Of a DNA stretch of 64,000 nucleotides, positions 1-8,272 are shown piece by piece. The position numbers were made by a program, and so were the translations under genes. Source of the DNA: CADEFX01 sp050260355 (GTDB taxonomy: Bacteria > Pseudomonadota > Alphaproteobacteria > Rhizobiales > Hyphomicrobiaceae); contig JBLNBZ010000137.1 in the NCBI GenBank assembly GCA_050260355.1, positions 4,603 through 68,602 on the forward strand, in the 5' to 3' direction. Positions within the stretch are counted from its first letter, which is position 1, and each line of letters starts with the position of its first letter. The notes under the pieces are model-generated. The model saw nothing but the letters and a program-made list of their open reading frames with translations. It ran no database searches and was not told the DNA's origin.

Positions 1-369
1 CACAAGCGCCACGGCGAGGCGACGCGGCGCGCGGTTGCGGCCTGGGGCCTCGAGAACCTCTGCAAGGATGCCAAGTACTACTCGCCCGTGCTCACCGCCG
101 TGCTGATGCCAGAGGGCCACGACGCCGACCATTTCCGCAAGGTCACGCTCGAAGCTTTCGACCTGTCGCTCGGCACCGGGCTCACCAAGGTTGCCGGCAA
201 GGTGTTCCGCATCGGCCATCTCGGCGACACCAACGATCTCACCATCATCGGGGCGCTGGCGGGCGTCGAGATGGGCCTCGGCCTTGCCGGCGTGCCGCAC
301 AAACCCGGCGGCGTGACGGCTGCCATGCAGTACCTGGCCAGCGTGGCGCGTGGCGCCTCCGCGGCTTGA
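1..369 (+). CDS. Serine/alanine-glyoxylate aminotransferase, C-terminal part (5' end outside window)
   Basis: The reading frame is open from base 1 and ends at TGA 367-369, giving the last 122 residues of a class V PLP aminotransferase. The closing segment with RIGHLGDTND followed by GALAGVEMGL, and the late HKPGG, are typical of the small C-terminal domain of serine-glyoxylate and alanine-glyoxylate aminotransferases. The family moves the amino group of serine or alanine to glyoxylate; in methylotrophs it serves the serine cycle and elsewhere photorespiration-like glyoxylate handling. The PLP lysine and most of the fold lie upstream of the window, so the exact substrate cannot be read. No hairpin terminator is visible in the ~100 bp that follow. 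Confidence 0.85.
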   Translation, partial: HKRHGEATRRAVAAWGLENLCKDAKYYSPVLTAVLMPEGHDADHFRKVTLEAFDLSLGTGLTKVAGKVFRIGHLGDTNDLTIIGALAGVEMGLGLAGVPHKPGGVTAAMQYLASVARGASAA

Positions 370-467
370 CGCGAGCCCGGTCGTGGGGCCGCGCCGCTCA
401 GCCTGCAAGTGCGCGCGCGGGTTCGTGCTAATATGAATGGTGAGGACAACGAGCCCTGAGGGTTTCC

Positions 468-935
468 ATGCGGACAAGGTTTTCGCGCGCGGCGAGCGCA
501 ATCGCCATCATCGCTGCCACCGCGACTCTTGCGCCGGCTTCGGCGCAACAGCCCCAGCCCAAGCCGAAGCCGCCGGCCTCGCAGAAATCGGCTGCCCCGC
601 CCAAAGCCGCGGCTCCGGCTCTTGTGGGCACCTGGGCCGGCACGGTCGGGCAGACCGGCTCCAAGAGCTACTCGATTGCGCTGACCTTGACCGCGCAGGG
701 CGGCGAGACCGACTATCCCGAGCTCAACTGCGGCGGCAAGCTCACGCGCGTCGGCTCGGCCGGCGGGTTCACGTTCTATCTCGAGACGATCACGCGCGGC
801 GGTATCAAGCAGGGCGGCCGATGCATCGATGGCAGCATCACCGTCACCGCCTCCGGCGACAAGCTGGCGTGGGGCTGGGTCGGCGTGCATGAGAACCGGA
901 CGATCGTCGCACAGAGCACCCTCGCGCGCCGCTAG
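468..935 (+). CDS. Secreted protein of unknown function with Pro/Lys/Ala linker
   Basis: This 155-residue protein starts with a clear signal peptide (basic MRTR start, hydrophobic core, cleavage predicted after ASAQ near residue 27). A low-complexity Pro/Lys/Ala linker follows to about residue 50. The remaining ~100 residues begin with LVGTWAGTVGQ and include two cysteines (LNCGG, GRCIDG) that could pair in the periplasm. The GTWxG opening recalls small beta-barrel exported domains, but I do not recognise a named family. It lies alone between the aminotransferase tail and an MFS gene whose start is 47 bp downstream. Function unknown; the export call is firm. Confidence 0.75.
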   Translation: MRTRFSRAASAIAIIAATATLAPASAQQPQPKPKPPASQKSAAPPKAAAPALVGTWAGTVGQTGSKSYSIALTLTAQGGETDYPELNCGGKLTRVGSAGGFTFYLETITRGGIKQGGRCIDGSITVTASGDKLAWGWVGVHENRTIVAQSTLARR

Positions 936-981
936 CTGCGGCGCAAGCAACAGCAAACCGACGCGCCTGAGAACGATAAGA

Positions 982-2271
982 ATGAGCGACCAAGCTCCGC
1001 CGGATGCGAGCCGGGCCTTCCTCCTGTCCCTGCTGTTTCTTGCCTTTGCCATGAACACCATCGGCCGCGGCATCACCGAGACCTTTGCGGTCTTCCTGCT
1101 CCCGGTCGAGAGCGGGCTCGGCGCCACGCGCGCCCAGATCACCGCGACCTACTCGACGTTCGCCATCGCCTACGGCTGCTCGGCGCCATTCGCGGGCCAG
1201 CTCATCGATCGGCTCGGCGCGCGCATCTCCTATGGCTTCGGTCTTGGCGTTCTCGGCCTCGGCTACGTCCTGGCCGGATCGGTGACATCGGTGTGGGAGT
1301 ACTACATCTGCGTCGGATTGCTGGGTGGGCTCGGCTCGTCCGCGCTCGGCATGGTGGTTGCCTCGAGCCTTCTGTCGCGCTGGTTCACGCGGCGCATCGG
1401 GGCCGTCATGGCGCTGCCCTATGCGGCAGTCGGCGCAGGCATGCTGCTGCTGCCGCCGCTGACGCAGCTCCTGCTCAACCGTTACGGCTGGCGCGCAACG
1501 CACATGATCCTCGGGAGCTGCGTTCTCCTGGCGATCCCGATCGTGATGGCGCTGCCGCTCGGCCGCATGACGCGCGGATCGGAGCGGTGGCAGGCGATGC
1601 GGCGCCAGTCTGCGACGCTGCCGCAGGGGCCATGGAGCGTCGCCACCGCCATTCGCACGGGCGCCTTCTGGGGCTTGGCGGCTGCCTACTTCTGGACATC
1701 GGTCGCCGCCTACAGCGTCCTGCCGCAGTCCGTTGCCTTCCTGATCGAGCGGGGGTTCGATCCGCTCGTCGCCGCCAGCGCCTTCGGCATGACCGGCGCG
1801 CTCTCCGTGGTCGGCATCATCGCGATCGGCTGGCTCTCCGATCGCATCGGCCGGCGGCAGGCTGTCTCGCTGTCCTATGTCTTCTCCATCATCGGCACGT
1901 CGTCGCTGATCCTCGTCGGCATCACGCCATCGCTGCTGCTGGTCTACGGCTTCGTCTTGTTCTTCGGCCTCATGCAGGGCGCGCGCGGTCCCGTCATCCT
2001 GGCCTTCATCACCGTGCTGTTCCCGGGAGGCGGCGTCGGCGCCATCTTCGGCACCATGTCGCTCGCCATGGGGCTCGGCTCGGGCATCGGCTCGCTGATC
2101 TCGGGTTGGCTGCACGAGATCACGCACGCCTACTACGCCTCGTTCCTGCTCGGTGTGCTCGGCTCGTGCATGGGGCTGTCGATGTTCTGGCTCGTGCCGA
2201 GCCTCAGGCACGAGGGCATCGGGGCGAAGGCGGCAGCGCCCGCCGCCACCTTCCACGAACGTCATTCTTGA
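982..2271 (+). CDS. MFS transporter, monocarboxylate/oxalate-formate-like
   Basis: A 429-residue protein with about 12 hydrophobic segments in two halves of six. The first cytoplasmic loop carries the MFS signature (GQLIDRLGAR, about residues 72-81) and the second half repeats it (WLSDRIGRRQ). These are typical of proton-coupled secondary carriers; the overall look is of the monocarboxylate/oxalate:formate antiporter group, and substrate is unknown. The frame remains open upstream to 829, inside the previous gene, but that stretch is Arg/Ser/Ala-rich shadow sequence, so the ATG at 982 is chosen because a cytoplasmic N-terminus followed by the first helix starts there. The gene is convergent with the Usp gene, 24 bp apart. 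Confidence 0.85.
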   Translation: MSDQAPPDASRAFLLSLLFLAFAMNTIGRGITETFAVFLLPVESGLGATRAQITATYSTFAIAYGCSAPFAGQLIDRLGARISYGFGLGVLGLGYVLAGSVTSVWEYYICVGLLGGLGSSALGMVVASSLLSRWFTRRIGAVMALPYAAVGAGMLLLPPLTQLLLNRYGWRATHMILGSCVLLAIPIVMALPLGRMTRGSERWQAMRRQSATLPQGPWSVATAIRTGAFWGLAAAYFWTSVAAYSVLPQSVAFLIERGFDPLVAASAFGMTGALSVVGIIAIGWLSDRIGRRQAVSLSYVFSIIGTSSLILVGITPSLLLVYGFVLFFGLMQGARGPVILAFITVLFPGGGVGAIFGTMSLAMGLGSGIGSLISGWLHEITHAYYASFLLGVLGSCMGLSMFWLVPSLRHEGIGAKAAAPAATFHERHS

Positions 2272-2295
2272 GCGCGCAAATGCCGGCGCGCCGCC

Positions 2296-3105
2296 TCAGT
2301 GCGCCATCAGGATCGGCAGCGTGCTGTGCGACAGCAAATGGCTGGTGGCGCCTCCGAAAATCATCTGCCTCAGCCGGCTTTGCGTATAGGCGCCTTTGAC
2401 GATCAGATCCGCGCCGAGCTTCTTGGCCTCCGCCAGCAGCACCTCGCCAGGCTTCCTGCCGCCGTTGCCGATGCTCATCTCCCGCGCGTTGACGCCGTGC
2501 AGCGCCAGCCAATCGCAGCATTGGGCAGCCGTCGGGCCCGGAACCGTCAGCCCCTCCACGAACAGCACGGTTACCGACTTGGCCTGCTTGAGCAGCGGCA
2601 AGGCGTCGGCAGTCACGCGCGCCTGCTCGGTGCTCTGGTTCCAGGATACGACGATGTTCTCGCCGAGGCTTGTCGGCGGTGTCGGCGGAGCGATCAGCAC
2701 CGGGCGTCCGCTCTCGAACAGCCCGCCCTCGAGCGTGGTCATGCGCGGACCCGTCCCTGAGCTCGTTGGCCGGCCGAGCACCGTCACGTCATATACGCGG
2801 GCCAGGCTGCCGAGCCCCGCATCATCGATGGATGGGCCGGCACGCCACCGGTAGCGCAGCCCCTGCTTGCCCGCGAAGTACTCGTCGAATGACCTGCGCG
2901 CCTTGCCGACGAAGTCCGCATCGTTCCAGTCCGCCGGGGGAAACGTCACCGCGACGATGGGATCGGGCGCCACAATCTCCACGTGAATCGGTCTGAGGGC
3001 CACGCCCTCCAAGGTACTTTCGAAGCGCCGCCCCAGCAGCTCCGATGTCGCAAGCACCGATGCCATGTGTTCGCCCTGGTCGGACGGAACCAGAATTGCC
3101 TTCAT
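2296..3105 (-). CDS. Universal stress protein, tandem UspA domains
   Basis: 269 residues, about twice the length of a single Usp domain. The N-terminal half starts with MKAILVPSD as in UspA folds. The C-terminal half has ENIVVSWNQS and ends with the ATP-binding-type signature GAYTQSR...FGGATSHLL...LPILMAH. The Gly-x2-Gly-x9-Gly type loop is recognisable in the second half only, so the first domain has probably lost nucleotide binding. Two-domain Usp proteins of this kind are common in soil alphaproteobacteria and are linked to starvation or redox stress. It stands alone, convergent with the upstream MFS gene, with ~160 bp of free sequence before its start. Confidence 0.9.
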   Translation of the reverse strand: MKAILVPSDQGEHMASVLATSELLGRRFESTLEGVALRPIHVEIVAPDPIVAVTFPPADWNDADFVGKARRSFDEYFAGKQGLRYRWRAGPSIDDAGLGSLARVYDVTVLGRPTSSGTGPRMTTLEGGLFESGRPVLIAPPTPPTSLGENIVVSWNQSTEQARVTADALPLLKQAKSVTVLFVEGLTVPGPTAAQCCDWLALHGVNAREMSIGNGGRKPGEVLLAEAKKLGADLIVKGAYTQSRLRQMIFGGATSHLLSHSTLPILMAH

Positions 3106-3269
3106 TGAGGCCTCCTTCGTGACGGACTTGGCGCTGCCCTGTCCGGCTCCCTTGACCCCGACAGCCTACCATATTCGCGCCTGTACGCCCTGCCGGAACT
3201 GAACGCGGTATCTCCTCTCCGCTTGAAAAACGGATCACCGGCCCGGCAGTGATCTTCGCCGAGGGGCGC

Positions 3270-4013
3270 TCAGAACCGGTAAAGAAGGTTGGCCGTGCCG
3301 TAGACGTCGTTCAGGGCCGGCCGGTCGCCCGTGGCCCCGACCGAGACGGACACCTCACCCGACGGCCACTCGTAGCGGACAAAGGCCCCGGCCCGCCCGC
3401 TCTCGTAGTCGGACGCACCGCTGAGGCCACCCTCTGGGCCGATCGACAGCTGCGGCGTGAGCCGGTAGCCGAGCCGCAAGCGGCTGCCGTAGGCCTGCTC
3501 CTCGGTCTCATAGACCACATCGAGCTGACCGAAACCCTGCGTGCCGATGTTGAGCCAGGTCTCGACCGCGCCCTTGAAGGTCCAGTCGCTGCTCTGCCAC
3601 ACGCGAAGATCGTCCCGCTGATCCCGCCCGCTGCCGCCGTCCATAAATCCGGCCAACCCCGCGAACGCCTTCGCGGTCAGCGGCCCGGAGGAAAACTGGT
3701 AGCCCGCCAGCACCTCGCCGAACGTCACCGATCCGCGAAAGGAGGCGCCCACTTCCTTGCCGAACCAGTAGTTGCCGTAGCCGCTCGAGGCGCGCAGCCG
3801 CCAGCCGTCCTGGTACAGGTCGCTGCCGACGGCCATGGTGTAGCCGGCATAGGCGGCCCAGCCGCCGGTCCTGGCATCGACGCCGCCGGAAATCTCCTTG
3901 GTCGGCGCTCCTCGCGCAGGCGCCTCGTCAGCCCGGGCCCGCATCGGTCCGAACGCCACCCACGCCACCGCCGCGCAACTCGCGGCCACACACGACCAAC
4001 GCCAACGCCGCAC
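3270..4013 (-). CDS. bcsS: Cellulose biosynthesis protein BcsS-like outer-membrane barrel
   Basis: Predicted length 247 residues from a GTG at 4013. That start puts a signal peptide (Trp/Arg start, Ala/Val core, cleavage near ARADE) directly at the N-terminus; a TTG at 4100 would add 29 implausible residues. The mature part consists of alternating beta-strand-like segments rich in Gly and aromatics (WAAYAGYTMA, FGEVLAGYQF, LRLGYRLTP) and ends in NLLYRF with a C-terminal Phe, as outer-membrane beta-barrels do. The pattern matches the BcsS family found beside cellulose synthase operons in Hyphomicrobiales. No bcsA, bcsB or bcsZ is visible here, so this copy is an orphan. Its exact role is poorly defined. 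Confidence 0.7.
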   Translation of the reverse strand: MRRWRWSCVAASCAAVAWVAFGPMRARADEAPARGAPTKEISGGVDARTGGWAAYAGYTMAVGSDLYQDGWRLRASSGYGNYWFGKEVGASFRGSVTFGEVLAGYQFSSGPLTAKAFAGLAGFMDGGSGRDQRDDLRVWQSSDWTFKGAVETWLNIGTQGFGQLDVVYETEEQAYGSRLRLGYRLTPQLSIGPEGGLSGASDYESGRAGAFVRYEWPSGEVSVSVGATGDRPALNDVYGTANLLYRF

Positions 4014-4241
4014 CGAAGCCCCGCACCCCCTTGCGAGAGGCAGCGACCCGATCCTGGCGCTGCTGCAAATATGATGCTGCCAACCCGGAACCGGCGTCAA
4101 ACCGATTTTTCAGACAACGTGCTTTTGCGCGCCCTGCAAAAGTCGGCCGCATGCATCGCGGCGTGCGAAACATCCCAATCGCGGGCAGGACGCATTACAT
4201 AGGAGGCTGAACACCGACCGAAACCACCTCGCCCCGCATCC

Positions 4242-5252
4242 GTGTCCACCCACCGCTTCGACACCTGGCTGAGACCCACCGATGCCGGTCTCTATTGCCT
4301 GCCCGGCAAGTTCCACATCGATCCGACCCGGGCGGCGGAGCGGGCCGTCATCACGCATGCCCATTCCGATCACGCCCGCCCGGGCCACCGCGCGGTCCTC
4401 GCCACCCCCGAGACGCTGGCCTTCATGCGCTTGCGCCTCGGCGCCGAAGCGGGGCAGTTGCAGCAGGCCGTGCCCCATGGTGAGAGGCTGCGCATCGGCG
4501 ATGTCGACGTCACGTTGCGCCCTGCAGGCCACGTCCTCGGCAGCGCACAAGTCGTGCTCGACTACCGGGGCGTGCGCGCCATCATCTCGGGCGACTACAA
4601 GCGCAGGTCCGATCCGACCTGCGCGCCGTTCGAGCTGGTGCCCTGCGATCTCTTCGTCACCGAGGCGACCTTCGGCCTGCCGGTCTTCCAGCATGGACCG
4701 GACAGCGACGAGATCGCGCGTCTGCTCGCGTCGGTCGCTGCGTTTCCAGAGCGCACGCATCTCGTCGGCGTCTACAGCCTCGGCAAATGCCAGCGTCTGA
4801 TCGCTCTGCTGCGCCGTGCTGGCTACGCCAAGCCGATCTGGCTGCATGGCGCGCTCGAGGCCGCTTGCGCGCTCTACGAGCAGCTCGGCGTTCCGCTCGG
4901 CCCCTTGCGCCCCGTCATCGAGGCGGAGTCCAAGCTCCCCGGCGAGATCGTGCTGTGCCCGCCATCGGCTCTCCAGGACCGCTGGTCGCGCCGCCTCACC
5001 GATCCCGTCACCGCGCTCGCCTCGGGGTGGATGCGCGTGCGCGGCCGCGCGCGCCAGTACGGCGTGGAGCTGCCGCTCGTCATCTCCGACCACGTCGACT
5101 GGCCCGAGCTCATCACCACCATCGAGGAGACCGGCGCCGGCGAGATCTGGGTCACGCACGGCCGCGAGGAGGCGCTCGTGCACCAGATCGGACGCATGGG
5201 CCGCATCGGCCGCGCGCTCGCCCTTGTCGGCCTCGAGGAAGACCTCGAATGA
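4242..5252 (+). CDS. Ligase-associated DNA exonuclease (metallo-beta-lactamase/beta-CASP)
   Basis: 336 residues from a GTG start. The metal-binding motif HAHSDHARPGH (residues 39-49) is the HxHxDH of metallo-beta-lactamase nucleases, and FVTEATFGLP further on is typical of the beta-CASP subgroup. The stop overlaps the start of the DNA ligase gene by four bases (ATGA), showing translational coupling. In many bacteria this exonuclease, an ATP-dependent ligase, an Lhr-type DEXH helicase and the phosphoesterase PdeM form one DNA-repair operon, and the gene is named for that link. Here only the first two members are present. Cytoplasmic; a DNA end-processing role is inferred from the family. Confidence 0.9.
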   Translation: MSTHRFDTWLRPTDAGLYCLPGKFHIDPTRAAERAVITHAHSDHARPGHRAVLATPETLAFMRLRLGAEAGQLQQAVPHGERLRIGDVDVTLRPAGHVLGSAQVVLDYRGVRAIISGDYKRRSDPTCAPFELVPCDLFVTEATFGLPVFQHGPDSDEIARLLASVAAFPERTHLVGVYSLGKCQRLIALLRRAGYAKPIWLHGALEAACALYEQLGVPLGPLRPVIEAESKLPGEIVLCPPSALQDRWSRRLTDPVTALASGWMRVRGRARQYGVELPLVISDHVDWPELITTIEETGAGEIWVTHGREEALVHQIGRMGRIGRALALVGLEEDLE

Positions 5253-6829
5253 AGCCCTTCGCCGAGCTCTTGGATCGCCTCGTCTACACGCCTCAGCGCA
5301 ACGGCAAGCTCAAGCTGATGCAGGACTACTTCCGCGCCACGCCCGATCCCGATCGCGGCTACGCGCTGGCGGCGCTGACCGACGGTCTGCCGTTCTCGTT
5401 CCCCGTGCGCCGCACGATCATGAGCCTCATGGAGCGCAGGCTCGACCCCGAGCTGTTCCGCCTGTCGCGCGACTTCGTCGGCGATACGGCCGAGACAGTG
5501 GCCCTGATGTGGCCCGAGCCCCGCACGCCAGGCCCGCCTCTGCGCCTCGGCGACATCGTCGCCGAGCTCGAGCTGATGGACCGCAATGCGCTGGAGGATC
5601 GGCTCGAGGCATGGCTCGACCGCCTCGACGCCACCAGCCGCTGGGCGCTGCTCAAGCTGCTGACGGGGGCGCTGCGCGTCGGTGTCTCCGCGCGTCTCGC
5701 CAAGACCGCCGTCGCAGGCATGGCCGACAAACCCGTCGCCGAGGTGGAGGAGATCTGGCACGGCATCGCGCCGCCCTACGTGCAGCTCTTCCGCTGGCTC
5801 GAAGGGCAGTCCGAGCGGCCCGACATCTCCGGCGCGCCGGTATTCCGCCCGCTCATGCTCTCCCACCCGCTCGAGGATACGGACTGGGAGGCCATCGACC
5901 TCGACGAGTTTGCCGTCGAGTGGAAGTGGGACGGCATCCGCGTGCAGGTCGCCTCCGGCCACGGCAAGGTGCGGCTTTACTCGCGCGCCGGCGACGACAT
6001 CTCGCGCGCGTTTCCCGATCTCGTTGATGCGTTCGCCTTCAACGCCGTGCTCGACGGCGAGCTGCTCGTCGTGCGCAACGGCGAGGTTGCGTCCTTCAAT
6101 GACCTGCAGCAGCGGCTCAACCGCAAGTCCGTGACGAAGCGCATGCTGGCGGACTTCCCCGCGCACATCCGCTTCTACGACGCGCTGGAGATCGACGGCG
6201 CCGACCTGCGCCCCTTGCCCTTCACCGAGCGCCGCGCGCATCTGGAAGCCTGGCACGCACGTGCCCGCCCGCCGCGCACCGACATCTCCGAGCTGCTGCG
6301 CCCCGGCAGCAAGCCCGCCCTCCTGCAGGTGTGGCAGGAGACGCGCGGCATGAGCATCGAGGGCCTGATGCTGAAGCGCCTGACGAGCCCCTACATCGCA
6401 GGCCGGCCGAAGGGCCACTGGTTCAAGTGGAAGCGCGCGGCCCTCACGCTCGACTGCGTGCTGATGTACGCGCAGCGCGGCTCCGGCAAGCGCTCGTCCT
6501 ACTATTCCGACTACACATTCGGCGCCTGGACCACGCACCCGGACGGGACGACCGAGCTGGTGCCCGTCGGCAAAGCCTACTCGGGCTACACGGACGCGGA
6601 GCTGCTGGAGCTCGACCGCTGGATTCGCAACAACACGGTCGACCGCTTCGGTCCGGTGCGCGCCGTGACGCCGGCGCTGGTGCTGGAGGTCGCCTTCGAC
6701 GCGGTGCAGCGATCGACGCGCCACAAATCGGGCGTTGCCATGCGCTTTCCGCGCATCAATCGCATCCGCTGGGACAAACCCGCCGCCGAGGCGGACCGCC
6801 TCGAGACGCTGGTCGGGTTGATGGGGTAG
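5249..6829 (+). CDS. ATP-dependent DNA ligase (exonuclease-linked type)
   Basis: 526 residues starting at the ATG that overlaps the exonuclease stop. An N-terminal helical ligase domain precedes the nucleotidyltransferase motif EWKWDGIRVQ, whose lysine (residue 226, codon 5924-5926) is the predicted AMP-carrying residue. Motifs LDGELLV and EGLMLKRL follow, then the basic motif KGHWFKWKR, and an OB-fold C-terminus ending with FPRINRIRWDKP. This is the ATP-dependent type distinct from the NAD-dependent essential LigA. It seals nicks, probably in repair together with the partner exonuclease. The product ends 38 bp before a convergent gene, so the operon stops here without helicase or PdeM genes. 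Confidence 0.92.
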   Translation: MKPFAELLDRLVYTPQRNGKLKLMQDYFRATPDPDRGYALAALTDGLPFSFPVRRTIMSLMERRLDPELFRLSRDFVGDTAETVALMWPEPRTPGPPLRLGDIVAELELMDRNALEDRLEAWLDRLDATSRWALLKLLTGALRVGVSARLAKTAVAGMADKPVAEVEEIWHGIAPPYVQLFRWLEGQSERPDISGAPVFRPLMLSHPLEDTDWEAIDLDEFAVEWKWDGIRVQVASGHGKVRLYSRAGDDISRAFPDLVDAFAFNAVLDGELLVVRNGEVASFNDLQQRLNRKSVTKRMLADFPAHIRFYDALEIDGADLRPLPFTERRAHLEAWHARARPPRTDISELLRPGSKPALLQVWQETRGMSIEGLMLKRLTSPYIAGRPKGHWFKWKRAALTLDCVLMYAQRGSGKRSSYYSDYTFGAWTTHPDGTTELVPVGKAYSGYTDAELLELDRWIRNNTVDRFGPVRAVTPALVLEVAFDAVQRSTRHKSGVAMRFPRINRIRWDKPAAEADRLETLVGLMG

Positions 6830-6867
6830 AGGGCTGTTGCGCCAGCCCCCGCCACCCGCAGCGACCC

Positions 6868-7248
6868 CTACGCCCGCGTCCGCATGGCCGATATCGCCAC
6901 CACGGCGAACACCAGGAACGACACCGCGTAGGCCGTCGACGACACGGCGGGCACCATCTCGTACTCGGTCCGGCCCGAGTAGACCAGCCACAGCCCAACC
7001 ACGAGCGCCAGGAACGAGATCTGCGCCAGCCAGAAGTGAACCTGCGATAGAAGTCGCGGCACGGCGTGCGCGTAGGCCGAGTAGAACAGGCCGAACACGG
7101 CGAAGCTCAGCCAGCCGACGACCATGATGTGCGCGTGCGTGGGCATCTGGCCGTGGTCATGGCTCATGCCCATGTGCAGGCCGAGCAGCATTCCGAGCAC
7201 GCCGTAGACGAGCGCCGAGGTGAAAAACGCCTTTCCCAGGCCTTGCAT
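6868..7248 (-). CDS. Four-helix mini membrane protein resembling heme-copper oxidase subunit I
   Basis: 126 residues from ATG 7248, which follows a run of eight G's usable as ribosome-binding sequence; the frame continues upstream but through unlikely sequence. Four hydrophobic helices are visible (about residues 6-26, 35-57, 70-90, 100-122). A His-rich loop, GMSHDHGQMPTHAH, sits at about residues 26-39 and further His residues lie in the second helix (YAHAVPR). It resembles short stand-alone proteins annotated as related to cbb3-type oxidase subunit I, but at a quarter of the usual ~480 residues it cannot be a full catalytic subunit. Heme or metal binding is inferred from the histidines only. 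Confidence 0.65.
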   Translation of the reverse strand: MQGLGKAFFTSALVYGVLGMLLGLHMGMSHDHGQMPTHAHIMVVGWLSFAVFGLFYSAYAHAVPRLLSQVHFWLAQISFLALVVGLWLVYSGRTEYEMVPAVSSTAYAVSFLVFAVVAISAMRTRA

Positions 7249-7345
7249 GAGTCCCCCCCCAATCTGGTCTGCCGCCGCGACAAAGCTCGCCGGGCCACTC
7301 TCCACTACAGTCGCCCGCGGTGCGGCACAAGGCGCCTCGCTCATG

Positions 7346-7465
7346 CCCGCCCGCTCGGTGCAGGCCGTAAGTGCGGCCGTCGGATACGACGATGCGGCCT
7401 TCTTCAGGGACGTGTTCAAACGCTGCACCGGAATGACCCCTGGCGAGTACCGGGAAAACTTCACT
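7346..7465 (+). pseudogene. Remnant of an AraC-family regulator (second helix-turn-helix only)
   Basis: About 40 residues in one frame match the end of AraC/XylS regulators: SVQAVSAAVGYDDAAFFRDV followed by FKRCTGMTPGEYREN, i.e. the second helix-turn-helix and the typical closing GMTPGEYR. No first helix-turn-helix or sensor domain precedes it; sequence upstream runs straight into the opposite-strand membrane gene. This is the tail of a deleted gene, not a functional regulator. The 408-bp gap between genes (7249-7656) otherwise holds nothing recognisable. Confidence 0.7.
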
Positions 7466-7656
7466 GGTGTCAGCGGCGCGCACCCGCATGCGGCTATGAA
7501 GCGAAGGGTCGCAGGCCGCGGGGCCTAGCGGGCAAGGGTGCGGCTCACCAGAATCTGCCTGCGGCGGCTCCCCTTTTACGCCATTTTCCGCCACCCATAT
7601 TCGCCCTGACCCGACAGCCCACCCCATCGGGCTTCGATCAAGTGTCCGCGAGGATC

Positions 7657-8229
7657 ATGTTGCGCGTATTCCTCACCACCCGCCGGCGGGTGCTTCCGCT
7701 GGCCGCCCTTGTGGCGCTGCCCATGCTCCACGCCGCACTGCCGGCCGCTGCGGGCGAGCACCGCTACATCGCCTACACGACAGGCTACGCCAGCCTCGAC
7801 AACACGCCACCGGGCGCGACCACCGTCGCGCTTGCCGGGCGATCGGGCCATGCCGGCGGCAGCGGCACGTTCGAGGACCCCATCACCCTTGCCGTGGGCC
7901 ATTCGATCATCGGCGGCGTGGATATCGGCGACTTCCGCTACGGCACCAAATGGTACATCCCGAATCTGCGCAAATACTTCGTCGCCAAGGACAGCTGCGG
8001 GGACGGCGCCGCGCCGCAGTATGGTCCCTGCCACAGCGGCTACCAGGGTCACGTGTGGCTCGACCTCTACGTCGGCGCCTCGCTCGACGGCGGCGTGCGC
8101 GCGTGCGAGGAGCGCATCACGGGCCTGCACGTCGTCATCCAAAATCCCGCGCCGGACTATGCGGTCGATCCCGGGCCGATCTTCGACGGCGGCTGCCGGC
8201 AGTTCGGCGACATGATCGTGATGCGATAG
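7657..8229 (+). CDS. Secreted protein of unknown function, possible double-psi barrel
   Basis: 190 residues starting at ATG 7657; the frame is open further upstream but the signal peptide (MLRVFLTTRRR, then a Leu/Ala core, cleavage near AAAGE at ~33) fixes this start. The mature part contains AYTTGYASLDN, an IGG-rich stretch, YGTKWYIPNL, then VAKDSCGDG and a second cysteine (GPCHSG). This order of Thr/Gly-rich strand, Tyr-Ile-Pro segment and Asp-Ser-Cys-Gly is reminiscent of small secreted double-psi beta-barrel (RlpA/3D-like) proteins, though I cannot assign a family. Four or more cysteines suggest disulfides. Its gene converges with the transpeptidase gene 43 bp away. Confidence 0.7.
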   Translation: MLRVFLTTRRRVLPLAALVALPMLHAALPAAAGEHRYIAYTTGYASLDNTPPGATTVALAGRSGHAGGSGTFEDPITLAVGHSIIGGVDIGDFRYGTKWYIPNLRKYFVAKDSCGDGAAPQYGPCHSGYQGHVWLDLYVGASLDGGVRACEERITGLHVVIQNPAPDYAVDPGPIFDGGCRQFGDMIVMR

Positions 8230-8272
8230 CGCGGCGCGCGGCGCAATGGTCACGCCGCAGGCAGGTGCTCAA

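Noticed and set aside
844..2265. Long minus-strand open frame opposite the first MFS gene
   Set aside because: Its product is Arg/Glu/Asp-rich with no hydrophobic or family signal, and mirrors the codon bias of the real plus-strand carrier.
4874..6991. 705-codon minus-strand open frame opposite the DNA ligase
   Set aside because: Low-complexity shadow caused by high GC; the plus strand carries a full ligase with all motifs.
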